A stretch of DNA of 64,000 nt from NCBI RefSeq assembly GCF_932526225.1, contig NC_064048.1, forward strand, positions 9,076,515 to 9,140,514, in the 5' to 3' direction. Every line of letters begins with the position of its first letter. Position 1 is the stretch's first letter. The notes under the pieces are model-generated. The model had not been told where the DNA came from. It saw nothing but the letters and a program-made list of their open reading frames with translations, and searched no databases. The DNA is from Nematostella vectensis. Taxonomy: Eukaryota; Cnidaria; Anthozoa; Actiniaria; Edwardsiidae. Below are positions 49,188-60,379 of this stretch, one piece after another. The translations under genes and the position numbers were made by a program.

Positions 49188-49385
49188 TTTTCCCCAGGAA
49201 AAAAACTCCCCCACATTATTTTTTCCCTGAAAAAGACACTCGCCCAGTTCACCTTTTCCTGAAACAACACGGACCCACCTTACTTTTTCCTGAAACAACA
49301 CTCACCCATTTAACTTTTCCCTGAAACAACACGTACCACGTTACTTTTCCCTGGAAAACTCTGACTATCCTTACCTTTTCTTGCA
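49188..49385. repeat. About 30-bp degenerate tandem repeat
   Basis: The block TTTTCCCTGAAACAACAC followed by CACCCACCTTA-type sequence recurs about six times with drift. It lies in the intergenic region downstream of the first secreted-protein gene. Confidence 0.7.
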
Positions 49386-49660
49386 GGTAGAGTGGCTTAT
49401 GGGCATCAGTCCAGGGCATCCATGGATAATACCCACTCAACAACATCTGTACAAACTTTATCAGCGAAGCTATCCAAAGATCGATACCATAGCATTTCAC
49501 ATTGAAAGTTTTTTTTTTCCAGCGCAGGGTGTCTGACTCTAAACCTCGCTTTCTTGTTTTCCTCTTTTTGTAACACGTAAATTCTAATTACATTGGCCAT
49601 AAAATTGGCAGTCTTCTCATATGGTTATTGATGATTTTGCAAATGATGGTTTACACATCT

Positions 49661-49712
49661 TTACCCGTTGCTATTCTTGGAATAGTTTACCCGTTGCTAT
49701 TCTTGGAATAGT
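49661..49712. repeat. 26-bp perfect tandem duplication
   Basis: TTTACCCGTTGCTATTCTTG plus GAATAG occurs twice back to back, apart from an initial base. Nothing else was recognised between about 49390 and 50760. Confidence 0.75.
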
Positions 49713-50760
49713 AGAAATGTATTCCACAATGTGCAACAAGAAGTTGTGGAACAACTATTGAATTCACAACGCTGTATTCTACGGCGAGGAAGATCAGAGA
49801 TAAAAAGTGGAGTAGTAGAATATTCAGATTTCTAGATCACTTATATCTGATAACCTTTATTGGTAAATTATGTTGTTTACCTGAATAAAGCCAATTCGTG
49901 AAATTGCTTACGTTTTTTTATCTCCTCGTTCTATATTTGTTACTCGACAAAGAATCATTTATCACACGCATCTTGTCTTGTATTTATATGATTACTTCGC
50001 TATAAATGTGAAGTTCCACCTAGATCGGTACTTGGCTGAATTCTACTCTTCTCTAGTTTCCGTGACCAGAATGTGCGAGAGAAAAAAAAGGGCCCAGCCT
50101 CACACGTTGCTTTCTGTTTTCATCCAGAATTGGAACAAATTTTCTGAACAAATTTTGAAACACCATGCAAACATAAACTTTTAACTTCAACTTCAAGAGT
50201 TGTAACTTTCCCAATTGTTAGTGCTGTAAGCGGTTTTTTCGGGGGTTATGAGAGTTGGCTTAAAGGAGAACATCTCCCAGTCACTTTGTAAAACACTCGC
50301 AACATTTAATAAGATGTGTCGCTGTTTTAATGAATTTTTTTGGGGAAAAATGGGAGGCTCAGGTGCGAACAAAAACACACAAAATAAAAAGAAAAATATC
50401 GCTTTAATTAAGGTAGCCATAGTATTAGTGACACTTGCCAAAGAGGTGACTATTCATCCTGGTGGTTACGGGTCAACTTCATAGTCCTACTTACAGCTCT
50501 TGCTCTGTCTTAGCAGCAGTAGCGGATCTAGGGGGGATATTTTAGGGGGGTTACACCCCACCCCTCCTTTGGCTGCCCAAAGGGCACTTAGCCAAACCCC
50601 TTTTAGCGAAAAGCTAGCAAGCACCAGACACATCATTACAGACTTCCAAATGATTGTTTGCTTTCCTATTACTCGATTTTTTATAATTCTGCAAACTATT
50701 GTCAATCAATTACACTGCTAATAAACCGCTTTCTAAGCTTCCGTCGTTCAAACAAACGGT

Positions 50761-51034
50761 ATAGGCGACCTTCACTAAGAAGTCACGTAACAATGAGTGG
50801 CAAATACAAGCCAAAATAAACAAAGAAATGGCTGCGCCCGCCACGCCAAAGAGCGACAAAAAGTGAAAGCTTTCAATGAAAATAAGTCGTCTATGTCAAA
50901 GAAACTTACTGGCTGATTCCTAAGCGCTGGATAAGTTGCTTTTGTTGTAGTGTTATTTTGCCGCTAAAAGCCGGATCGCGCGCGATTTTGCCACCCAAGA
51001 AGTCACGTTATTTTTTTAGTGCAAGTCGCGAATT
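50761..51034. mobile_element. Second copy of the ATAGGTGACTTGC element
   Basis: It starts ATAGGCGACCTTCACTAAGA and ends with the reverse complement of a similar sequence (...TTAGTGCAAGTCGCGAAT). The interior shares GGCTGCGCCCGCCACGCC and GGATAAGTTGCTTTTGTTG with the 18.8-kb copy (GACTGCGCCCCTCACCTC, GAATAAGTTGCTTTTTGTTG). It is non-autonomous. Confidence 0.7.
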
Positions 51035-51592
51035 ACATTTGGCGCTTTTTTTATCGGTCAGCGCCTTGCGGAGAGGTGGTCATGACCAATGAAGATGCTT
51101 TAATAAGGAATATGAATGGCGGACCGTAGATGGCTACATAGCTGTAGGAACACTGCTGTAGGTCTTCCCATGACTGCAACAGACATTCAATAAGACATGA
51201 CACTAAAGGTCTTATGACAAAGTCCATTTTGACGTAATTATTGAATGTTTTTGTCAAATTGAATGTTTTTTCTCAGACTGTCTATTGGAAACTTAACTTG
51301 TATAGTTTGTCTTGGCATGTTATCAAGTGAACTGTATGTGTCGTTCTGTCACGGGCAACAAAGTGTCGCTCAAATGAATCAAAAACCAAAGTGGGTGTCG
51401 ACCGCGTTAATATACCACCGGTCAACCTTAGCTCCTACATTATTGATCCCTTGCCCATTAAGTCATTTTCAAGGGATTCTCTTTAAATCGCAGCTTTGGT
51501 TTTTTAACTCAATAACTATTCCTGAAAATTGTTATTTTCCTCACCCAGACGGGGATAGCTTCATGTTTTCTTAAGAACTAGTTAGTAGAAGT

Positions 51593-54500
51593 ATGAAGGA
51601 TAAAAGCCGTGGTTTGGGATGGATGTTAGTTGTAGCGGTTTTCTGTGGCGTTTCCTCAAGACCTTCTCCCGAGGGGACCATCACACAGACTGGTGAGCCT
51701 TCACATTTTCAAGTCGATGACAAAGCCGCAGAAATAGAGGTCAATGCTAACCCTGCCGGCGTCAAAGTCAATGCTAAACCAGCGTCTTTACAAGTCGTGG
51801 CCAAGCCAGGTGCTCCTGCAATACCGATATTCCATCCCTCAATACAACTAGCGCCGCATTACTCCCAGCCGCCAATTGTGCACCGCCAGCCGGCAATGTC
51901 TTACTTAGGGCCGCAATATCCGTTTTCGCCTTTTGGCGGATTTGACTCCGGGCTCCGTAGAAATCAGCTTGCGAAGCCAAGTTCTTATAGAACTGAAAAC
52001 CAAAAGAGGTGGTATTTACAGCCGGTATCATCTTCAAATCAAAGGAATCCAGGAGCGAGTCGGCAAGGGTTTGTTAATCAGAAACAGTGGCTGCAAAACT
52101 CAAGGCCTTTTGTGCGAACTGGAGTGCCTTATACACCCGCGTATGGTAGAATGGACGGAGTAGCGAATACTAATAATAGAGCTGTTAATAACCCTTGGAG
52201 CAATAGGAGAGTTGTGATACCGCACGCTAGCCCTATGATGCTGCCAAAATATGCAAGCAGTATTCAGAGAGGTAAAGTAGCTAACATCCGCAACGTGATA
52301 CCTATTGCTGCTGGAAATAACAACAAGAGAAGTGAAATAGCACGAGCCCCAACCGGACTGCCTGTTTACCCCGGCTATGCTAAACGCCAAGAGATTCCAC
52401 ATGTACATGCGCATGAAAAAACAGGAGGAACACCTTTAAAGAGCAATTTCAAATCAGGAATCCCAAGACCCAATAATCACCATACGAACAGCCGCAAAAG
52501 ACAATTTATTCAAAGTGTACCACAGGGCTACCATACCCAAGATCTAGTTGGACTTTATGGAGGATATGGGTTTTCCCCGCGATATCCATCCTTGAGCCCA
52601 TACGGAGCCTTGCCCTCGAGGTCGAGGATGCTACAGAGGGCGCCGTTGGCAAGAGGACTCATTCCTGGGTTTGCAGGATTTCAGGATGGTGGTCTCGGGG
52701 GGTTAGCCGGCTATGGTGGTCCACAGGGGGGTGGCTTCGGGGGACTGTCAGGATATGGTGGTTCCCAGGGGAGTAGCCTAGGGGGCTTGGCTGGTTTAAC
52801 AGGGGGTAGTCTTGGGGGTCTTTCAGGCTATGGCGGTGTCTCCCCGTCGCTTTCTTCTTTAGCCTCAAAGATCGGTCTTAGTTCAATAACAGGATACAAC
52901 GAACCTTCCAACACAAATCCACTATCCTACCCCCAACAATACAGCCCCTTGGGTCTCTCCTCAGTCGGAGGATACAGTCAGGGTGGGACGGGCGGACTTA
53001 TAAGCCCATTCGGCGATCAGGGATTGCAGGGTCTCGGGGCACTCGGCGGCTCATCGGAGACTTCTCGAGGCTACACTCGCTCATTTGTTAGCAACCCGTA
53101 CTCCGCGCTCGCCGGACTGGGTCTCAATCCCAGTGCCCTCTCGTCCAGTGACCAGTCGCCTTTGAGCAGTTTGTACAGCGGTCTTCTAGGACTGAAGCCA
53201 TTACAGAGTAACAAAATGTCGCTGGCGCAGATGTACGGGGGCAGTCCTATGACGTCACTTGGTGGATATCAAGGGATGGGTGAGTTAGTTTACTGTCGCC
53301 ATTAAGAGAAAAAAGTGTCAATGATGAAGCGTGTACCTAGGCTTACCCCCCACCCCCCTCAGGAAATCCTAGAGACACCTATTACTTATTAAGGTCGAAA
53401 GTCCCAAAAAGTCCCATTACCACATAAGGGGTTGGTCTAGTCATTGTAGAAATGAGAGCACAACGTCTCGGCTGCAACTGCTCTAGCACAAGACCATATG
53501 TTTAGAATATATGCCACGATTTCGTTTTCTCTCTTTTATTTGAGTTTCTTGTGACTGTTTGTTTTGCGTATCAGTTACCCAGCAGTCGCCGTACGCGTCG
53601 CCCTACATGGGGCTTGGGCTGGATGGTATGCGGAAGAAGTCCAAGGTTCCAGGATCGAAGGACAAGAAGAAGAGCAAGGTACCAGAGCCATCCAAGCGAA
53701 CCAAGCGCCAACTTCTCCTTCCCGCTGAAGACCAAGGTGGTCTGGACCTTGGCGCATTACAGGGCTTGCAGGTAGAACACACAGCAATAAAGCAGCCCGC
53801 TCAGACAGAGCAAAAAAATGGCATGTTTCCCAAAATAAGGTCTAGTTAATTATTATTAGTTGATTACCTCAATGTGTTCTTTTATTCCCATTTTACTGCT
53901 TTTCCCATTGTTTTGTCTGTGATGCAACAATCCAATTAAAATCTTCTGGTGAAATCTTCTGAGAACTGCTACACGACCAACACCAAATGACGCAAATAAT
54001 ACCGCAATACACTTACTTCATATCGAGTTGCAATATATTTCATAATAGCCATGTCTCGGTAAAGTAAAAAGTGATTTATAATTGTATTGATGAAATCTAT
54101 CTTGATGGCCACACGAAAAAGCTTACCTTAAATTTCTTCGAAGATGGCGGTTCAAATACCTATGCTGCATATATGTGATCTACAACACAAATAAGTTATT
54201 AATAGAGTATTCTTCTTAACTTTGGCTACCGATGACTCCTGTTATTCTAACTGGGATGTCCCCTTTTCAGGATGATCTCATCAACCAATACAAACGAGAG
54301 CTGATCCTCGGAAACTCCCTCCAGCCTAACCCGGCGAGTCCGATAGCAGACCTGCCTGTCCAGCAGCCCTTCATGTTACCCCAACTGCAAGGTCTGGAAC
54401 AGTCCCTCGCGTCAACACAGCAATCGTCTAATCCCCTTCTCCAAAGATTAAACTTAGGTGCGCTGAATGCCAACTACATTTCTCCTTTGGATAATCCAAG

Positions 54501-55122
54501 AATGATGACGTCACCACAGTTGCCTCAACAACGAATGACGTCACCATTTATGCAGGAGCGGTTACCCATGCTGCGTTCTTCATATGTTTCCCCACCCATA
54601 CGGCCTCGCTTCTCTTCTTTGAGAACCGCGCCGCCTTTAGCCCGTGGTGGTATCGGTCAGCAAGGCACGTTTGAAGATACGGCAAACGTAAGCCCCGAAT
54701 ATTTCAAAGAAGACTATAGAAGTCCAGTGGAATTCGAGCATCCACACTATAGACGGAAACCGCACAGGCACCCACTATTCCGGAGACGCCTTCATCGGCC
54801 ACGTGACTATGACGACGACGAAGAAGAAGACGAAGAGGGAGACGAGGACGACGCGAGCTATTACCGAGAGCCTTACGGACACGAAAGTGTCTCGGTAGAT
54901 GGATCGTACAGCGATAAAGAGGTCCCGAGCAACCGAGGTGAGACGTTGGTCGACTCGGATGACCTCGGCTTCGGTCCGATAACTGTCGAAGCCAATACGG
55001 CAGAGGGCGCTCGTAGGTCCCACAATCACGATATTAGCCGAAGTCGCATCGCGAAGCCGAGCACAGAGCGAAAGATGAGAGACAGACATAATGACATTCC
55101 ATCAAGACCCCTTGAGACTTAA
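51593..55122 (+). CDS. Secreted Gly/Pro-rich acidic protein (paralogue 2), three exons, family not recognised
   Basis: The exons are 51593-53279, 53575-53771 and 54271-55122, joined in phase 1 and phase 0 (donors GTGAGT and GTAGAA, acceptors GTATCAG and TTTTCAG), giving 911 codons. A signal peptide (GWMLVVAVFCGVSS) is followed at about residues 47-69 by a motif EVNANPAGVKVNAKPASLQV that matches paralogue 1. PPIVHRQP also recurs. Next come a basic Asn-rich region, a long Gly/Ser/Leu repeat region (GGLGGLAGYGGPQGGGFGGL type), a Lys-rich patch in exon 2 and an acidic block plus a basic tail in exon 3. Dibasic sites include QKRWY, AKRQEI, RKRQFI and TKRQLL. Without splicing, exon 1 reads into a stop at 53305. 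Role is unknown; an extracellular matrix protein or a processed precursor is most likely. Confidence 0.82.
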
Positions 55123-55775
55123 GTTAGTGGGTCGTTAAAGCATATAGAACTTGTGGATAGTAGCATAGTATTATATATTGGAGTTGATGGTATAATAGGG
55201 GATCCTGCTTTGATCACAGCGGCGTAGCCAGGATTTTTGACAAGAGGGGGCCCAAAAAGGACTTTCAAGGCATTTTCTCCTGTATTTTAGATAATGTCTC
55301 ATACATTTACTGTATTTTTGGCTTCTAAAAGGTGGGGGGGGGAGGGGCGGGCCCCCTAGTTACGCCCTTGGCTACGCCTCTGGATGATGTTATCATTTCA
55401 GTCCTCATCAATGTAATAATTTCACGCACTCAATAGTTTACGAGTGGCACCACTAACTGAATTCGAAGTCACGATTAACTGCCGAAAGTTACAAACTTAA
55501 TCACGACTAAGTACCGGGTGCTTCTCATAAAGAGTCCGATATATTCCGATTTTCAAATCGCATCGGAAGGAGCTGATCTAACTAAAGTTTCTTGAAAAAG
55601 TTATGTTTAATTATTTTTAGTTTTTGACAGGTTATTTTAGAGATCCGAGCAATACTTGGCCAAAAATATTTTTACTGAAAATGTTGACACCATAAATCTT
55701 TTCTTTGGTAGTATTTTGAAGGTCCTTATGAAAGAAATGAGCAGTATGTGTCCGACGTCAAAAAATATGGAGCAA

Positions 55776-55972
55776 ATCAACGTCAAAGTCTTCTTGAGTG
55801 ATGCAGAAATTATGTTGGTTAAAGAAATTTAAGGATAAATGAAATGTTCTGGTAAAGTTTTTACGGGATAAAATCAATGTCAAAGTCTCCTAAAGTGATG
55901 CAGAAATTGTCTTGGTAAAGAACTTTAAGGATAAATGAAATGTTCTGGTTAAGTTTTTACTTGGGATTCAAT
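55776..55972. repeat. Two diverged tandem copies of about 97 bp
   Basis: ATCAACGTCAAAGTCTTCTT ... GAAATGTTCTGGTAAAGTTT is followed directly by ATCAATGTCAAAGTCTCCTA ... GAAATGTTCTGGTTAAGTTT. The copies differ at scattered positions, so the duplication is older than the one at 56.3 kb. Confidence 0.75.
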
Positions 55973-56255
55973 CAAAATTTGTCATTGAACGAAGCACTAA
56001 CACTGCTTATTCGATAAATTCATACCTTTCAAAATACACCAAAGCCAAATGATTGTGTTTCTTACTTTTGATGGCTACTCGCTCTAAAATTGCTTGAAGT
56101 AAAAACAATCTTAGATTTCTTTTTCTAGTTCTAGCACGTCAACATCGACGGACCATTTGATGTATGCGGGTTCGTTAATTTCTTCAAAAAAAGTTCGACC
56201 AAGGAAAACTAAGCTAAAACTAGAGCAAGGTTTCAAGAAATTGAAATAAAGAAAA

Positions 56256-56457
56256 CGAGCAGAGTACAAAAAATATGCACAGATCTCCGTATGAAATGGT
56301 GCATGTACGAATAACGGTGAGACCCTTTCATGTAACAGGTACTTGTGACGAGGCATCGAGCAGAGTACAAAAAATATGCACAGATCTCCGTATGAAATGG
56401 TGCATGTACGAATAACGGTGAGACCCTTTCATGTAACAGGTACTTGTGACGAGGCAT
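56256..56457. repeat. Perfect 101-bp tandem duplication
   Basis: Two identical copies (56256-56356 and 56357-56457) begin CGAGCAGAGTACAAAAAATA and end TACTTGTGACGAGGCAT. Perfect identity means a very recent duplication or an assembly artefact. Confidence 0.9.
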
Positions 56458-57424
56458 AGGTCCAGTATCTCAGTATTATATTTGAAGTGATATGTGTGAA
56501 TTATGTATAATTTGAAAAACCCACAAATATACTAAACAGCCGAAATATTTTTGTTTTATATTTATTTTCCCTTAAATGCTGGACGGGATCTGTCATTTGA
56601 GCTCACCGTCACCTCTTTTTTTTTTACATATTTCGTGGGCATTTTTGAAACTCGCTGCCTGGTTCTGCATTAACTCTGTACACTTTTGTCTACAGAATCA
56701 TTTTTTCTTGTTATAGACTAAATTGTCGATTATGAACTTTTCCATAAACAATAAGCAGTTCTAGGGCAATCTATAAACAAATTTATCGTTGCTTTGAATA
56801 ACGTTTTCCGAGTTTGTATATTTTGCACTGTCATTAAGTACCTCTATGTGCGTAAAATTGATTATTTAAAAGCATGGTCTATAATTGAAATACCGCGTGC
56901 GTTAACTATGATATTCCCCTGGGATCACACAGCAAACAAGTAGTTCAAAGATATGCTTGACTAGGAACAAGTCATTAGCACATTGTATAGCCCGTTACCA
57001 TAACAAAGTTAGCACTCTAGTGTTGTCCAGTACTCGGGCTAGGGTGACCAAGCACCTCCTTTAGAAGAAGCCTTCCATGTACACAAGTCGTATAGATTTG
57101 GTGGACAAGTTTACTTCTTTTGGGTACTTTGTTTTAAAGCTTTGACGTCACTGAGATCTACAGAAAGCTTGAGACTAAGTTTACAGTCGTCAACTCTATA
57201 TCTACATGAACAGGATTCTTGTAAAGTCAGTAACATTGAGAGACGGCAGGACCTGGTCTTGAAAATATTTTGTTTGGTAAGTTATTGTAATTTAAAGCCT
57301 GTCTCAAGTATCCCTAAGTCTGACATCGCGATGAGAACAGGATATCATTATAAATGATCGTCTCTTTTGACTCGAGCAGAGTGCTTGGGAAGTATTGACA
57401 TAAGCAAGGTCAAGATTTCAGCGA

Positions 57425-57432
57425 TATAAAAA
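57425..57432 (+). promoter_or_regulatory. TATA box of the LRR/EF-hand gene
   Basis: TATAAAAA sits in GCGATATAAAAAGCGGG. Transcription would start near 57455, and the 5'UTR exon would run to a donor at 57701. Confidence 0.6.
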
Positions 57433-57454
57433 GCGGGTGAATTCGGGTCCTGTA

Positions 57455-57701
57455 TCACTCGAGTATTGGCCTTATTCCAGTTCGTACTTGTACGTTGCTG
57501 GCGTTTATGCGGTTATGGCAAGACACACGGACATTGGACAGAAAATTTGAATCGGAAGTTGAAATAATGAAGGACTGAGAACATTCAACAGGCAACAATC
57601 ATATCAGAAACAAACTGTGAAGTTTTTTGTCTTATCCTTGATATGATAAACAAACTACGAATTCAAGGACATCAAAGCCAAAGTGGCAGGAAACATTAGA
57701 G
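57455..57701 (+). other. 5'UTR exon of the LRR/EF-hand gene (start approximate)
   Basis: A donor AGAG/GTAGGT at 57702 and an acceptor TTTCTTACAG ending at 58340 define a 639-bp intron in the leader. The second exon starts 16 nt before the ATG. The 5' end is placed from the TATA box only. Confidence 0.5.
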
Positions 57702-58356
57702 GTAGGTTGCTAAATCGTTGATTGTAAAATAACACGCTCCCACTAAACAAATTGAAAAAGGCTCAGCTATTAGATTTATTATTATGAAGCTTGCATGACC
57801 TGAAGTAGAATCACCGATTTATTTGCTGTGCCGTGGAGGTATATAGCTTTGTAATAAACGCCTGCTTTGTTTTCTAGAGTGGCTTCGTATGCATTGTAAA
57901 CGAGGCGTTAATAATAACAGCTCGCGGACAAGCTCATATATACAATTTGACACATTCTCACTCAAGCTTTTAGCAGCCTAGAGAAAAACAATTTTTTAAG
58001 GAAGAAAATTTAAAACTTTAAACAACTGAGATCATACCAAAGCTAGTAAACACGTTAAATACATGAATGGACCTAAATTATCATAAGGTACTGACGAGTG
58101 TTATATTTGAGCAGAACCCACAGTACAGTAGAGGAGGAGAACATGTCCAAACCTTATGACACCCCGTGGGAGTAATTTATCCCCACGGCGTGGAGTGACC
58201 TATCACATTTATTTTATACGAACTATTGATACCCCTATGCAGCTTTTTGGTCTTGTAACAATCGTTTGCCTTTTACACTGACAAAGTTTAAAAATTAAAA
58301 TAGGGTTATTTTAAACAATTATTATTCTACTTTCTTACAGATAAAAAGGACTAAAT

Positions 58357-59826
58357 ATGCAGCGTCGAAAAGGCAGTCAGAATAGCCAGTACAGCGGCCA
58401 ATCCAAGCCTCGGTCATGCGCGCATGCCGTGCGCTCTGCCTGTTCCAGTGCTTCTAACACCATCAAGAAGGTCGAGAACACAATTCAAGCGCTACAAGGG
58501 GATACGCTTGCGGACTTGGACGAGACCCTTTCAAACTCAAGCTCGCACTGGGACACCGACTTAGAGGACAGTAGCGAGGATGAAGACCTCCCGCTCAACG
58601 TCAAAAACGAGAAAGATTACAAAAAGATTTGTAACGACCTAGGGGTCATCCCCGTCTCACGCTTTGGCAAGGAGATTGGTGCAGAAGAGGTCAAAATAAA
58701 CCACAGGTATCTCAGAGCTCTGGGAACGAAAGCTGTTGCTTCAATACTTAGGAGCACTGACTCGACCTCGAAGGTTCAAATGTCATTCAATGATTTAAGC
58801 GCGAAGGGATCTGTCTATATGGGTAAGGTGTTGGTCTCTAACAAGTCTCTCAAAGAACTTGACTTGGCTAATAACAACATAAGAAAAGAGGGCGTGTCCG
58901 CTATTTCTAACGCTTTAGTGGAAAATACGGTAATCCGACGGCTAGATCTGTCTGGGAATGGACTGACGGATAAGGATGCTAAAATTTTGGCGGATGCGAT
59001 TGGGAATAACTCGACGTTGCGTTATTTAAATTTAAGTTATAATAAATTTGGGGAGAAAGCAGGAGAGGTTATAGGCGCCGCATTGAGTTATAACAATGGC
59101 ATAACGGAACTTAACTTGAGCTGGAATCAGATCAGACGAAGGGGGGCTCAAGGCATTCACAGAAGCCTTCGGGTCAATGACACTCTGGAAATGCTGGATC
59201 TTTCCTGGAATGGATTCGATGATTTCGGGACGGAGGATCTGATGGAAGCTCTTGAGCACAATACAAGTCTTATAGTGCTAAACCTGAGCAACAACAGGCT
59301 TACGGATCGAGGGATACTAAACATAGCGAATGGACTTAACGGAAACACCACTCTAGAGGAGCTTAACCTGAACCGTAACCCTGCGTTGAATGGAGACAGG
59401 GGAGTCACCAAACTCGCCGAGAACATCAAGAAAAAGCAATGCGCTTTGATGAATCTTAAAATCGTCGACGTTCGAATCGGATCGGACTGCGTCAAGCTAT
59501 TAAAACAATGTTTATCCGAAAATGAGATGTTGAATATTGATTATGGCTGCAAGAAAAAGGACACGTTCTCCTCCAAGAAGGCTGAGATCAACCCTTTCGA
59601 GTTCCTTAAGGAATATCTCGACAAGCATAAGATTCACTCCTCTGATCTGTTCAAGCGTCTGGACGAGAATGAACAGTTTAGGGATAGCCTCACCAGAGCT
59701 GAGTTTACCGAGGGAATGAAGCGGCTGAAAGTGATGAATGATTATTATCTGGATAAACTAGTCGAAATGTTGGATACAGATGGCGATGGTGAAATTGACT
59801 ATAGTGAGTTCGTAAAAATGTCCTGA
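58357..59826 (+). CDS. Leucine-rich-repeat protein with C-terminal EF-hand, LRRC74A-like
   Basis: This 489-residue protein is encoded in one exon. After a Ser-rich, acidic N-terminus (1-90), ribonuclease-inhibitor-type LRRs run from about 135 to 395, with units such as LKELDLANNNIRKEGVSAI, IRRLDLSGNGL, LRYLNLSYNKF, ITELNLSWNQI, LEMLDLSWNGF and LIVLNLSNNRL spaced 28 residues apart. The C-terminal part (about 410-489) looks like an EF-hand pair: the first is degenerate, the second has a complete calcium loop DTDGDGEIDYSE at 473-484. Length and order fit animal LRRC74A-type proteins (human LRRC74A is of similar size), but other RI-type LRR families are possible. The cellular role is not known from sequence. 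It was probably retrocopied or lost its introns, since only the leader is interrupted. Confidence 0.88.
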   Translation: MQRRKGSQNSQYSGQSKPRSCAHAVRSACSSASNTIKKVENTIQALQGDTLADLDETLSNSSSHWDTDLEDSSEDEDLPLNVKNEKDYKKICNDLGVIPVSRFGKEIGAEEVKINHRYLRALGTKAVASILRSTDSTSKVQMSFNDLSAKGSVYMGKVLVSNKSLKELDLANNNIRKEGVSAISNALVENTVIRRLDLSGNGLTDKDAKILADAIGNNSTLRYLNLSYNKFGEKAGEVIGAALSYNNGITELNLSWNQIRRRGAQGIHRSLRVNDTLEMLDLSWNGFDDFGTEDLMEALEHNTSLIVLNLSNNRLTDRGILNIANGLNGNTTLEELNLNRNPALNGDRGVTKLAENIKKKQCALMNLKIVDVRIGSDCVKLLKQCLSENEMLNIDYGCKKKDTFSSKKAEINPFEFLKEYLDKHKIHSSDLFKRLDENEQFRDSLTRAEFTEGMKRLKVMNDYYLDKLVEMLDTDGDGEIDYSEFVKMS

Positions 59827-60256
59827 TAAAATTCTAGCCACGTATTAGTGATACCAAACAATAGAAACTACCGGGTATGTATCCATTCTGCATTAGCTTT
59901 TAGTTGTCTATTTGACCACCAAAACACGGCCTGTAAAAAGCCAAGGGTCAAGACTCCCGCTCCAATCCCTCCAGGCCATGTCGGAGATAAGAATTGCTAC
60001 ATCCAATATTTTTTTTTTCTTTTGCGACTTTCTTCCCAAGAAACTTTATAAGCTAAAACATCTTTCACTTTTTTTGGCATAATTACGTTTGAAGTCAATT
60101 TACGTAAACTTTTCTAATTCTTAAATGGTAGGTATTTCACGTTTTCGGCAAGAAAAGATTTTGCAATTTTACCTAAACAAGGGGGTAGATTCTCGCGAAG
60201 TTTTTCTAAAGGTAGTACTTGGGCGTTGCACTGTAGGACTATTGTGTAAGTAAAGT

Positions 60257-60273
60257 AATAAAGCGTCAATAAA
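60257..60273 (+). terminator. Poly(A) signals of the LRR/EF-hand gene
   Basis: Two AATAAA hexamers (60257-60262 and 60268-60273) lie about 430 nt after the stop codon and just before the transposon copy at 60380. Confidence 0.6.
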
Positions 60274-60379
60274 GTCTACTTCAACACTTTGTACGTTTTT
60301 CTTTTCCCTTCAATTTTAGCTCGCGATATTTGTCGTACAGTTGTATATATTCTCAAATGTCTTTCTACAGGATATTTAA

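Larger units (their letters stand above)
55123..57424. other. Intergenic region between paralogue 2 and the LRR gene
   Basis: Apart from the two tandem duplications, a GGGGGGGGAGGGGCGGGCCCC patch near 55330-55355 in a decayed repeat (GGCGTAGCCAGGATTTTTGA) is visible. No gene was recognised. Confidence 0.55.

Noticed and set aside
54232-54270. Separate gene starting with the ATG at 54232
   Set aside because: A clear acceptor (CCCTTTTCAG) at 54270 and matching phase make this the third exon of paralogue 2. The upstream ATG lies in the intron.
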